Positions 1-8,182 of a stretch of DNA of 64,000 bases are shown piece after piece (positions within the stretch are counted from its first letter, which is position 1; the number at the start of each line of letters is the position of its first letter). A program made the position numbers and the translations under genes. Under the pieces are notes generated by a model. It worked only from the letters and a program-made list of their open reading frames with translations, had not been told where the DNA came from and did not search any database. The DNA is from SAR324 cluster bacterium (lineage in GTDB: Bacteria; SAR324; NAC60-12), in contig JANQJU010000031.1 in NCBI GenBank assembly GCA_028281495.1, forward strand, positions 62,001 to 126,000, in the 5' to 3' direction.

Positions 1-613
1 GGCCTTTTCCATAATCCAGCCACGCTTTGTCTTTTTTCATGCGTTGGGATTGCCCACCGATCAATACGGCTCCTTTCAAAGGATGGGCACTGCGTAGCAA
101 TCGATCCCATTGAGGCAGGACATGCGCAGCAATCGCCTCAATATCGTCTCGGCAGAAGGCGCGAGGTGCGGGAAACTCGGTATTGAATTGTCGAGCCAAT
201 TCAGGGGTGGGGGCTAAACAGGCCAACACTTTCGATTTTCGTCGGGGAGACGCATCCCATTGAGGAAACCCTTCCGTGGGATGCAAACAGACAATTTGCG
301 GTCCTTCGTGAAATTTCCCACCTTCTTGCAAAACGATATCAACTGGGGTGTGGAGTCGTAGCAAATCGGGATCAAAGATCCCCTGGACTTCCGCACTCCA
401 ATGTGTGTCGGAATAGATGGAAGAAAAAGCGGCCCCTGCATTGAATTGACGAGCAGTGTCTTTTCCAGGGGTGTCGAAGCTGTGGGAGTGGGATGTGTGT
501 TTGATAAATCCAGGGCGATAACCTTGTTGCTTCAAATAAGGAATGAACTGTTCTAGAAAGGTGGTTTTGCCCGAATTGGAATAGCCTACAATGGCAAGGG
601 TTCGTCGATACAC
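1..613 (-). CDS. mobBA: MobB-MobA fusion (Mo-cofactor guanylylation), partial
   Basis: Reading leftward from a GTG at 613-611 there is an open frame to the window edge, about 204 residues. The first ~160 residues look like MobB: a P-loop GYSNSGKTT near residues 10-18, then FIKHTSHSHSFDTPGKDT and the LQEGGK segment typical of the family. The last ~25 residues begin a MobA-like nucleotidyltransferase, with the motif VLIGGQSQRMKKDK. MobA attaches GMP to molybdopterin to give the (bis-)MGD cofactor; MobB is a GTP-binding partner. A TGA lies in frame just upstream, so GTG 613 is the first possible start; no clear ribosome-binding site is visible and it starts 9 bp after the preceding gene's stop, so translation may be coupled. 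The Mo-bis-MGD nitrate reductase NasA in the same cluster would be the client. The 3' part lies outside the window. Confidence 0.85.
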   Translation of the reverse strand, partial: MYRRTLAIVGYSNSGKTTFLEQFIPYLKQQGYRPGFIKHTSHSHSFDTPGKDTARQFNAGAAFSSIYSDTHWSAEVQGIFDPDLLRLHTPVDIVLQEGGKFHEGPQIVCLHPTEGFPQWDASPRRKSKVLACLAPTPELARQFNTEFPAPRAFCRDDIEAIAAHVLPQWDRLLRSAHPLKGAVLIGGQSQRMKKDKAWLDYGKG

Positions 614-622
614 AATAATTTC

Positions 623-2131
623 TCAAGAATTGGCAAGGGGTAAGGTGAGCTTGAAAGTACTGCCCTGTCCTGGCTGACTTTCGGCCCACAGGCGACCATG
701 ATTTTGTTCTACCAATTCTTTGCATAAGAGCAATCCCATTCCGATACCATGGGGAGCCTCACGTTGCTGTGGGCACTTTTCCCAGTCGAACAACAGGGCC
801 AATTCTTGAGAGGTCATCCCTTTTCCCGTATCCACCACGTGGATTTCCACGTCTTTGTTTTTTTGGAAAGCCAAGAGGCGAATGGTTCCATTCAAAGGAG
901 TGAATTTGACGGCATTGGAAAGCAAATTGTGCAAAATCGATTGCACCATATGAGGATCGGCAAACACGGTCAGCGGTTTCTCTAGGGTGTAACCGCAGTT
1001 CAAACTTTTTTGTTGATAGGCTTCTGCTAGCAAGGACATGCTTTGTTGTAGCAGGGTTTCCAAGGACAAGACTTGTGGAGAATAACGCAACAACCCTCCT
1101 TGTAAGGTGGACCATTGCAAAAGATTGTCCGCAAACTGCAACACCTGCTGGAGGGAGAGCATCAGGCGTTCGCTCATGTGACTGGTTTCTGTTTGACTGA
1201 GCACCACGGAGTTGTGCATGAGGCCTTCTGCGAGTCCGAGCAACGCTGCAAAGGGAGCTTGGAGATTGTTGGCAATCATCAGAAACAATTTATCTTTACT
1301 GCGATTCAAATCGCGCAACGAGGCTTCGGATTTTTTCAGTTTCTTGTGGACCTTTTTGAGGGTTTCATGATCCGCGAGGAGTTCACTGGCTCGATTTTCC
1401 ACCAAATGCTGAGTATCCCGCAATTCTTGGGCATATCGCTGCAACTTGGCTTCACTGCGCTCATGATCATCCAGGATGCGGCGATAGCGTGCTTCCGAAG
1501 CACGGTAGGTTTGTTCCATCCGCTTCACATACATCAGTGTGCCCAATTGATGGGCGATGGCTGAGATGATTTCCACCAGATGGAGATCTTCGTTACGATC
1601 TTCAAACATGAAAAAGACCAACACTGCCAACACTTCCCCACGGCTCAAGACTGGAACGCCCAATGCCGATTTCAATCCGACTTGGGTGGCCAATGATGCC
1701 CGGAAAAACAGAATGTTGGATTCCTGCGAAACGTTGGTATTCCACTCTGGTTGCTTGGAAAGCCACACTCGCCCCGGCAATCCAGCCCCGGCCGAAAAGA
1801 CAAACCCCTTGGTCCAGAGGCGGAACTCTTCCAAAGTGTCCGAATTGCTGTACCACACAGGACTGCATTCCAGTACCGATTCATCCGTACTTGGCAACCA
1901 CGCTTCTCCTAAGTTCCACCCCAATGTCTCACAGACATTTTTCAGAATAATGGCCAACAACTCATGAAAATCGATGGAAGCGTTGACCAACTTCGTGATG
2001 GTTTGTAGCAACGCGAGTTCCTTTTCCCGTTGTTGCTGCAAGGCCTCCCATTCAGGAAATCCCGGATCTTGACGTACCACCACATCGGTTGTGGGTTGGG
2101 GGAACTCCTCCTCATTGACACTGAGCTTCAT
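623..2131 (-). CDS. GAF-domain histidine-kinase-like protein lacking the phospho-acceptor His
   Basis: 502 residues, cytoplasmic, no membrane segment. A GAF domain covers about residues 35-195, followed by a charged coiled coil (about 205-280), a HisKA-like dimerisation helix and a HATPase_c domain at the C-terminus. The ATPase boxes are intact: N box HNLLSNAVKFT, G1 VDTGKGM, G2 GIGMGLLLCKELVEQ and the final GQGSTFKLTLPL. The H box, usually IAHDL(K/R)SPF in this group, reads IANNLQAPF (codons AAC AAT), so the phospho-accepting histidine is replaced by Asn. The start has a good GAGGAG site 6 bases upstream. It lies between nirB and mobBA, suggesting a role in sensing for nitrogen metabolism, perhaps as a pseudokinase that binds ATP or influences another kinase. 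No response-regulator gene is next to it. Confidence 0.85.
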   Translation of the reverse strand: MKLSVNEEEFPQPTTDVVVRQDPGFPEWEALQQQREKELALLQTITKLVNASIDFHELLAIILKNVCETLGWNLGEAWLPSTDESVLECSPVWYSNSDTLEEFRLWTKGFVFSAGAGLPGRVWLSKQPEWNTNVSQESNILFFRASLATQVGLKSALGVPVLSRGEVLAVLVFFMFEDRNEDLHLVEIISAIAHQLGTLMYVKRMEQTYRASEARYRRILDDHERSEAKLQRYAQELRDTQHLVENRASELLADHETLKKVHKKLKKSEASLRDLNRSKDKLFLMIANNLQAPFAALLGLAEGLMHNSVVLSQTETSHMSERLMLSLQQVLQFADNLLQWSTLQGGLLRYSPQVLSLETLLQQSMSLLAEAYQQKSLNCGYTLEKPLTVFADPHMVQSILHNLLSNAVKFTPLNGTIRLLAFQKNKDVEIHVVDTGKGMTSQELALLFDWEKCPQQREAPHGIGMGLLLCKELVEQNHGRLWAESQPGQGSTFKLTLPLANS

Positions 2132-2254
2132 GAAATCTCCTCGTGAATGAACCCGATGGCCCCTCCATCCGCCTTCACTAACGGATTACCATCTTGGGTT
2201 ATTTTATTTTATTCCATCCTCAAACTGACGGATTCCTATTCTGAATGCTTCTAC

Positions 2255-2314
2255 TTCATACGTTCACTAACCATTTCATATAGTCACCAACCATTTCATA
2301 CGTTCACCAACCGA
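2255..2314. repeat. Three tandem 20-bp repeats at the 3' end of nirB
   Basis: Three head-to-tail copies of a 20-bp unit (plus strand TTCATACGTTCACCAACCAT, with 1-4 differences between copies) occupy 2255-2274, 2275-2294 and 2295-2314. The third encodes the last residues (RLVNV) and stop of NirB; the other two lie in the nirB-kinase gap. Function unknown: a slippage product, or a protein- or RNA-binding array. Confidence 0.8.
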
Positions 2315-4812
2315 CTGTTGTCGACGAGCTTTGGACGAATTTGGCCGCGTTCTGGAACAAATTGAACCGCAGGATCGCGCTCTTGCGTGTTCAAGAACGG
2401 TTGAAAGCGCTGGAGTTTTTCAGGGTTGTCCAACACAGCTTTCCATTCGCATTGATAATGATCGACTAACGATTGCATTTCTGCTTCCAGTTCTTGTCCC
2501 AAACCGAGACAATCGTCCACAATAATTTCGTACAAGCGTTCGATTCCCCCTTCCATTTCGTTCAACCACGGTGCCGTACGTTGGAGGTGCTTGGCAGTTC
2601 GAATGTAATACATCAGGAATCGGTCCAAATAACGAATCACCTGCGATTCGCTGATATCTCCAGCCAACAACACCGCATGTTGAGGCTTGGTGCCTCCATT
2701 TCCACAAACATAGAGGTTCCACCCTCTTTCGGTCGCAATCACTCCAAAATCTTTGCCACGCGCTTCCGCACATTCACGTAGACAGCCAGAAACACCACCT
2801 TTGAGTTTATGGGGCGCTCTCAAACCTCGGTAACGGTTTTCGATTTTGATCGCAAGGCCTGTGCTGTCTTGCACCCCGAACCGGCACCATGTCCAGCCCA
2901 CACAAGACTTCACTGTTCGCAGGGCTTTGCCATAGGCTTGGCCACTTTCCATGCCCACATCGATCAGCCGTTGCCAGATATGTGGGAGGTCTTCTTGACG
3001 AGCCCCAAACAGATCGATCCGTTGGCCCCCGGTGATCTTGGTGTAAAGGTTGAACTCTTGAGCGACTTGCCCGATGGCAATCAGTTGTTCGGGAGTGATT
3101 TCGCCACCAGGGACACGGGGAACCACCGAGTAACTGCCATTTTTTTGAATATTAGCGAGGAAGAAATCGTTGGTGTCTTGAATGGTTTGATGGCGAATCG
3201 GTTGCTCCCCCCAACATCCTGACAGAATGGAAGCCACCACCGGTTTACACTTTTCACAACCTTTGCCCATCCCAAACTTTTCCAAAACGGCAGAAAAGGA
3301 ACGCAACCCATATTCTTTGACGTGCTTGCGCAAGGCTTCACGACTAAAAGGAAAATGCTCACACAAGTGATCTTGCACTGTCGCGCCCAGCTTTTTCATT
3401 TCAGCCTGGAGCAATTCGGTCATGAGCGGCATACATCCTCCACATCCGGTTCCCCCCTTGGTGCAGGCTTTCAATTGATCCAGGGAGCAACCGCCTTGTT
3501 CGTGGATGGCTTGAACCATCGTGCCTTTGCTCACACTTTCGCAAGTACAAATCTTGGCGCTGTCGGGTAAGCTATTGACCGACAGATCAGGACCGGAGGC
3601 ATCTCCGTTAGCTTTCACCAGGAGGGTTTCTGCCATTTCGGGTACGGGCAATTCGTTTTGCATCATTTGATGCAATTGACGGTATTCTGAGGCATCGCCT
3701 ACCAGGAGGCCCCCTAGCAAGGTTTGCCCATCTTTGCTGAGATTCAGTTTTTTGTAGATGCCGCTGGCTTGGTTTTCCAATACCACCGTACGGGTTTGAT
3801 CGGTCGAGGTGCTTTCACCAAAACTTGCGACATCGACTCCCAGGAGTTTCAATTGAGTGGACATGTCAGCCTCGGTGAAGGTTTCTAAACCTCCGGTCAG
3901 ATTGGTACTCAAGACCTCTGCCATTTGATATCCGGGGCCTACTAATCCATAGATTTTTCCCTGGTGCAAAGCACATTCGCCAATGGCATAAATATGGGAA
4001 TCGGAGGTTTCTAGGTAATCATTAACAACAATCCCCCCTCGATTGCCCACCGTCAGTTCTGCTTTTTTGGCCAACTCATCACGAGGGCGAATGCCTGCGG
4101 AAACAACGACCATATCCAGCGGCAGGCTCACCGTTTCAAATTCTAGCCCTTGGAATTGGCCCTCTCCCAATAATTTTTTAGTGATTTGGGAAAGCCAAAC
4201 TTGAATGCCCAACGTTTCGATCTGTGCTTGCAACAAAGCCGCTCCTGCTGCATCCAATTGGCGGCACATCAGGAACGGAGCCATTTCCACAACGTGCGTT
4301 TCCAATCCCATATCCAGTAAAGCTTTGGCAGCTTCTAGCCCCAACAGGCCTCCACCGATCACGGCTGCCGAAGACGACTTCAAACCATATTCCAGGATTG
4401 CTTCGAGGTCTTCAATGGTGCGATATACAAAAACCCCTTCCTGATCGATGCCAGAAAGCGGCGGAACAAATGGCGAAGACCCCGTCGCTAGTACCAAGCG
4501 GTCATAGGAAAACACTTCTTCAGTATCACACTGGATCGTTTGGGACATGCGATCAATAGCTACAATGCGTTTGCACAGCTGAAGAATCACCCCATTTTCG
4601 GCATACCAAGAGGCTGGGGCCATCGTGAGGTCTTCTGCTGTTTTTCCCGAAAAGTATTCACTCAGGTGCACTCGGTCATAAGCAGGCCGGGGTTCTTCTC
4701 CAAAGACCATCAGTTCATAGGATTCATTGCCACCCTTCTCCACCATCTTTTCACAAAATTTATAACCCACCATTCCATTGCCCACGACAATCAGGCGTTT
4801 GCGTGCTTGCAT
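2296..4812 (-). CDS. nirB: NADH-dependent nitrite reductase large subunit NirB
   Basis: 838 residues, the usual NirB length. It reduces nitrite to ammonium in the cytoplasm with NADH, through FAD, a [2Fe-2S] centre, a [4Fe-4S] centre and sirohaem. Visible parts: an N-terminal FAD fold (VVGNGMVGYKFCEKM), an NADH-binding glycine loop (VIGGGLLGLEAAKAL, about 151-165), a BFD-type [2Fe-2S] site (C422-x-C424, C457-x2-C460), a second BFD-like segment with C519/C522, then two sulfite/nitrite reductase domains with the sirohaem/[4Fe-4S] ligands C637-x5-C643 and C677-x3-C681. The start has GGAGG a few bases upstream. The small subunit nirD is not adjacent but lies at the end of the divergent nas/nrt operon at 16400. 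Confidence 0.96.
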   Translation of the reverse strand: MQARKRLIVVGNGMVGYKFCEKMVEKGGNESYELMVFGEEPRPAYDRVHLSEYFSGKTAEDLTMAPASWYAENGVILQLCKRIVAIDRMSQTIQCDTEEVFSYDRLVLATGSSPFVPPLSGIDQEGVFVYRTIEDLEAILEYGLKSSSAAVIGGGLLGLEAAKALLDMGLETHVVEMAPFLMCRQLDAAGAALLQAQIETLGIQVWLSQITKKLLGEGQFQGLEFETVSLPLDMVVVSAGIRPRDELAKKAELTVGNRGGIVVNDYLETSDSHIYAIGECALHQGKIYGLVGPGYQMAEVLSTNLTGGLETFTEADMSTQLKLLGVDVASFGESTSTDQTRTVVLENQASGIYKKLNLSKDGQTLLGGLLVGDASEYRQLHQMMQNELPVPEMAETLLVKANGDASGPDLSVNSLPDSAKICTCESVSKGTMVQAIHEQGGCSLDQLKACTKGGTGCGGCMPLMTELLQAEMKKLGATVQDHLCEHFPFSREALRKHVKEYGLRSFSAVLEKFGMGKGCEKCKPVVASILSGCWGEQPIRHQTIQDTNDFFLANIQKNGSYSVVPRVPGGEITPEQLIAIGQVAQEFNLYTKITGGQRIDLFGARQEDLPHIWQRLIDVGMESGQAYGKALRTVKSCVGWTWCRFGVQDSTGLAIKIENRYRGLRAPHKLKGGVSGCLRECAEARGKDFGVIATERGWNLYVCGNGGTKPQHAVLLAGDISESQVIRYLDRFLMYYIRTAKHLQRTAPWLNEMEGGIERLYEIIVDDCLGLGQELEAEMQSLVDHYQCEWKAVLDNPEKLQRFQPFLNTQERDPAVQFVPERGQIRPKLVDNSRLVNV

Positions 4813-5057
4813 AGCACCTCCATCAACAAAGCTTGGTCATGAAAATGTTTTTTGGGCCAATGACCAACAGAGTTGTAGAAGAACCCGTTGTTACGATTCG
4901 CGAGTCGAGCGAAAAGGTCCCAAAAAACCAATATAGAATGGGGTTGGAAAGTAAGGATGAAACAAACGGAAAGCAGTCAAATGGGAGGGGAAATCTTTGA
5001 ATTGAGCGTTCTTTTAATTAACACTGGTAAACGTGAGAGTCAATCCAATATTATCAC

Positions 5058-6623
5058 TTATCGACGTATCTTCCTGACTTTGATGTTGTATTTTTTGATA
5101 CGATATTGCAGTTGTCGCAATGAAATTCCCAAGTACTCCGCAGCTCGTACTTGAACTCCCTTCGCTTGCGCCAAGGCCATTTCAATCGCCTGTGTTTCCT
5201 CGTCTTCGATACTGTCTTCCTCTCGGGCGTGTAAGGACTCCGGTCTGTTAGTCTGTAGATCGCTGTGCCGTACATTGAACGGCCTCTCCTCATTCCATGT
5301 AGTGGCAGGTAATGATTCCACAGGTGGTGTGTCAGAAACCTTTTGTCTCAAGCCTTGCAAGGCTCCCCGGACGTTCAGATAGCCTTGAGATTCCATAACA
5401 AAGGCAGAATGGACCGTATTTTCCAACTCTCGGATATTGCCCGGCCAGTCCAGGTTTTGCAGCAGTGGAAGATCTTCCTCACGAATTTGGATGGAGTTGC
5501 CATATTCTTGATTCAACTGCATCAGGAAAAATTGGACCAGTTGGGGAATGTCGTCTTTTCGATCTCGCAAGGGGGGAGAAAGGATGGGAATCACGTTCAA
5601 GCGATAAAACAAATCTTCCCGGAAGGTACCGCGTTGGATGGCCAGTTCCAAATCCGCATTGGTGGCACAAATCAAACGCACATCCACATGCAAAGTCTGA
5701 GTGGCACCCAGGCGTTCAAACTGACCTTCTTGCAAAACGCGAAGTAATTTCGTTTGGAATTCTAGAGAGGTGTCGCCGATTTCGTCTAAAAAAAGGGTGC
5801 CGCCATCCGCCAATTCAAAACGGCCTTTCCGTTCTTTCAAAGCTCCCGTAAAGGCTCCTTTTTCATGACCAAACAGTTCACTTTCCAAAAGGCTGGCAGA
5901 AAGCGCGGCACAATTCACACTCACAAACGGTGCATTGTGCCTCAGGCTATAACGATGGATGGCTTTGGCAATGAGTTCTTTCCCTGTCCCGCTTTCTCCA
6001 CGAATCAGTACAGTGGCCCGGCTGGTGGAAACTTTCTTGATCACCTCTCCCACCTCTTTCATCTTCTGGCTTCTTCCTACAATACCTTCCACAATTGTGG
6101 GAGGCATTGGCGTCCCGAGTTCGTAGATTTTGGTAGAGGTCATCCCTTTGGCTTGCATGCTCAAAGCAATCAAAGTGGCCAAGAGTTCTAACCAACTCAT
6201 GAGGTGTCCAGGGTTTTCCCAACGCGGTACCTGCACACAGAGAATTCCCAACGGCAACGCCTGATTCTGGCCCACAACCGGATGCATCAGCAATGCAAGA
6301 GATTGTTGGACTAGATCCGGCGGCTTTGGGAAGCGAAACAAGGTTGCATCGTCTGGGGTGAGCAACATCGGGTGTTGAAAACTTTGCATCAAGGACGTGG
6401 GCCTCTCTAGCGCGTGACGATTCCATTCATTGCGCTGGGCCTCATCAATTTCGGGGGCCAGTTCAATAAAGTATTTGTTGGTCACGGTATCGCGTACCAA
6501 CAACATCGCGTTACGGAACTCATGATTCTCACAAATCATCACCAAAGTGGTGTTGATGTCACGCACTACATCCCGTCCCGTATTCAGCAGCCGCGCGATC
6601 TCCTTGATAAAATTCAAATCCAT
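5058..6623 (-). CDS. Sigma-54-dependent transcriptional activator with N-terminal GAF domain (NifA/NorR-like)
   Basis: 521 residues from the ATG at 6623; an earlier in-frame ATG at 6695 would lie inside the upstream gene and adds nothing family-like. Order: GAF-like sensor (about 1-160), AAA+ domain beginning near IVGRSQKMKEV with Walker A GESGTGKE (209-216), the sigma-54-contacting GAFTGA loop (256-261), Walker B TLFLDEIGD (276-284), an R-finger region, a linker, and a Fis-type helix-turn-helix near 485-512 (RAAEYLGISLRQLQYRIKKY). Such proteins bind upstream sites and use ATP to open sigma-54 promoters. A near-consensus sigma-54 promoter stands before the divergent nitrate operon (8083-8098), so it is the obvious candidate regulator of that operon. 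The interdomain Cys motif of oxygen-sensitive NifA is not seen. Confidence 0.92.
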   Translation of the reverse strand: MDLNFIKEIARLLNTGRDVVRDINTTLVMICENHEFRNAMLLVRDTVTNKYFIELAPEIDEAQRNEWNRHALERPTSLMQSFQHPMLLTPDDATLFRFPKPPDLVQQSLALLMHPVVGQNQALPLGILCVQVPRWENPGHLMSWLELLATLIALSMQAKGMTSTKIYELGTPMPPTIVEGIVGRSQKMKEVGEVIKKVSTSRATVLIRGESGTGKELIAKAIHRYSLRHNAPFVSVNCAALSASLLESELFGHEKGAFTGALKERKGRFELADGGTLFLDEIGDTSLEFQTKLLRVLQEGQFERLGATQTLHVDVRLICATNADLELAIQRGTFREDLFYRLNVIPILSPPLRDRKDDIPQLVQFFLMQLNQEYGNSIQIREEDLPLLQNLDWPGNIRELENTVHSAFVMESQGYLNVRGALQGLRQKVSDTPPVESLPATTWNEERPFNVRHSDLQTNRPESLHAREEDSIEDEETQAIEMALAQAKGVQVRAAEYLGISLRQLQYRIKKYNIKVRKIRR

Positions 6624-6630
6624 GGACCGC

Positions 6631-7863
6631 TTAACCTGATAACTGTGATTCCAATTTTTTAAGTAGTGTTTGCAATTCTTCCAAGGGCTTGTCACGCAAC
6701 GTTTCTAAGGACCAAACTGGTTCGTGCAATATCTTTTGTAACAATTGAATCTGGCCAAATAAGACTCCGTTTTGTTCTCCTTCCTGAAGCCCTTCTTGCC
6801 TTCCTTCTTGCCTTCCTTCTTGAAGCCCTTCTTGCCTTCCTTCTTGTCTTCCTTCTTGTCTTCCTTCTTGTCTTCCTTCTTGTCTTCCTTCCTGAAGCCC
6901 TTCTCGGAGTGCCTTTTCACGTACTGCAGCTTCTAGACGTTTATAAAAGAACTTTTCTGTACTTCCCATGAGTTCCATGATTTTTTCTCCTTCCGCTTGA
7001 GTGAATGTGGTTTGGAATACCGCATTAGTTTCTTCATCTTCAATATACAGGATAAGGTCAATGAAATGAAATAGTTGTCGAATCTTTTTCTTGCTATACT
7101 TGCGTTGCAATAACAATCGGATCAACTCCGTTTTGAATCGTATCTTTCGATCTTCATCTTTTTTCACCTGCAAGGCATACCGCACGGCCAACACGACCAA
7201 CGCGAATGGATTATTCGAACGTTTAAGCATTTCTTCCGATTGTTCCAACACTTTGTAGCTTCGAAATCGAAAACGATGCTCCGTTCCATAAAATTGATAA
7301 TGATATTCCTTCGGGTGAAAAGACGGACTGTCATCCGTGAATAGTACAAACGTGACGATATTTTGATCGTACCTATCAAAAATCCGATAAAAGTATTTGA
7401 ACATCCGTTTAGTAAATCGTGGGGCTGGCTCACGGTAACCTTGGATTTCAACATGAATCAACACCCATTGAATTTGTCGGCTCTTGAGTTGGACTTCAAC
7501 GAGTTTATCCACATAGCCGCTGCCTTTCTTCCGCCGCGGAATTAGGTTCGCTAGTTCTTTATCAAGAAACTTGGGCTTGGTGCGGAAATCAACCTGTTTG
7601 CTGAGGTCAGGCAAGAAAAACCGACAAAAATCAGGAAACATCACTTCAATAATTTTTTTCCAAATTTCATCGTGATTCTCATAGGCCTTCTTAGAATTTT
7701 CGACATCGTTGGAGCTTTCAGCATTGTCAGAAATTTCAGTCTTCAAGAAGGCGTTCAAACTTTGATTTTCCCTTGAAGCCATTTGTACTCCGAGCATCGT
7801 TGGAAAAAAGACGACATGGTCGTGGGTTTCATGTACCCCAATGAAATCACGCTTTTCCTCCAA
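6631..7863 (-). CDS. Rpn-family PD-(D/E)XK nuclease-like protein with repetitive C-terminal tail
   Basis: 410 residues, related to the recombination-promoting nuclease / 'putative transposase' group. The nuclease core is recognisable from conserved stretches such as KLVEVQLKSRQIQWVLIHVEIQGYREP (here as two parts: VEVQ and HVEIQGYREP) and FTKRMFKYFYRI. The tail (about 325-370) is a run of EGRQ/EGLQ tetrapeptides encoded by a 12-bp tandem repeat, followed by a DUF4351-like helical end (QLLQKIL...LEELQTLLKKLESQ). ATG 7863 is the first start; ATGs at about 7785 are possible alternatives. It is set in the nitrate cluster, 8 bp ahead of the sigma-54 activator, with no evident link to nitrogen metabolism. 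Members of the family move as mobile or selfish genes and promote RecA-independent recombination in E. coli; activity here is inferred only. Confidence 0.8.
   Translation of the reverse strand: MEEKRDFIGVHETHDHVVFFPTMLGVQMASRENQSLNAFLKTEISDNAESSNDVENSKKAYENHDEIWKKIIEVMFPDFCRFFLPDLSKQVDFRTKPKFLDKELANLIPRRKKGSGYVDKLVEVQLKSRQIQWVLIHVEIQGYREPAPRFTKRMFKYFYRIFDRYDQNIVTFVLFTDDSPSFHPKEYHYQFYGTEHRFRFRSYKVLEQSEEMLKRSNNPFALVVLAVRYALQVKKDEDRKIRFKTELIRLLLQRKYSKKKIRQLFHFIDLILYIEDEETNAVFQTTFTQAEGEKIMELMGSTEKFFYKRLEAAVREKALREGLQEGRQEGRQEGRQEGRQEGRQEGLQEGRQEGRQEGLQEGEQNGVLFGQIQLLQKILHEPVWSLETLRDKPLEELQTLLKKLESQLSG
6778..6903. repeat. 12-bp coding tandem repeat (EGRQ/EGLQ)
   Basis: About ten copies of a 12-bp unit (plus strand TTCTTGCCTTCC or TTCTTGTCTTCC, with TTGAAGCCC variants) lie in frame in the nuclease-like gene. 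Copy number is likely to vary between strains without breaking the frame. Confidence 0.9.
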
Positions 7864-7985
7864 TTTGCACAGTGAAGCATTTCACGTTTTTTTTATTTGA
7901 GTGTCGTTAGTATATTTCCCCTCTCGCATTTTGCTTTCTCAAATATTCCTCTCTTTAGGCATATCATTTCTCTCTGAAGCCTTAA

Positions 7986-8035
7986 TGTATTTTTGTATTT
8001 TTTGTATTTTTTGTATTTTTTGTATTTTTTGTATT
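7986..8035. repeat. 9-bp tandem repeat TGTATTTTT, about six copies
   Basis: Five exact spacings of 9 bp (starts 7994, 8003, 8012, 8021, 8030) and one of 8 bp (7986) form a T-rich array in the gap between the nuclease-like gene and the nitrate operon, about 50-100 bp upstream of the sigma-54 promoter. It could bend DNA or be a simple slippage tract. The rest of 7864-8082 is A+T-rich and shows no gene. Confidence 0.85.
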
Positions 8036-8049
8036 CTCTTATAGAAATT

Positions 8050-8072
8050 CACAATTCACTAATATTATTGTG
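8050..8072. promoter_or_regulatory. Dyad CACAAT-N11-ATTGTG upstream of the sigma-54 promoter
   Basis: Perfect 6-bp inverted arms (8050-8055 and 8067-8072) 10 bp upstream of the -24 element. Possible binding site for a dimeric regulator or a bending protein; no experimental basis. Confidence 0.35.
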
Positions 8073-8082
8073 CTTTTCCGGT

Positions 8083-8098
8083 TGGCACACATCTTGAC
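8083..8098 (+). promoter_or_regulatory. Sigma-54 (-24/-12) promoter of the nitrate operon
   Basis: TGGCAC-N5-TTGAC matches the sigma-54 consensus TGGCAC-N5-TTGC(A/T) at all but the last conserved base of the -12 element (A for C). The spacing is exact and transcription would begin near 8109, about 75 bp before the ATG at 8183. The sigma-54 activator gene at 5058-6623 supports the reading. Confidence 0.65.
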
Positions 8099-8182
8099 AC
8101 AAGGAAGGGTAGTTTTCGTGTGGATGGGGTTGGAAAAACATCCACAGAAGTCAACACAGGGAATTGAAACGAAACGAGCATT

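Noticed and set aside
749..1967. Long open frames opposite the histidine-kinase-like gene
   Set aside because: Antisense shadows of a gene with clear GAF and HATPase motifs; no ribosome-binding sites or domain matches.
6666..6971. Open frame antisense to the EGRQ repeat, with a Leu/Ala/Phe-rich 'membrane' product
   Set aside because: Created by reading the 12-bp repeat on the other strand; no start signal.
6631..7863. Transposase or insertion sequence, as such proteins are often labelled
   Set aside because: No terminal inverted repeats or target-site duplication flank the gene; it is better called a nuclease-like protein.
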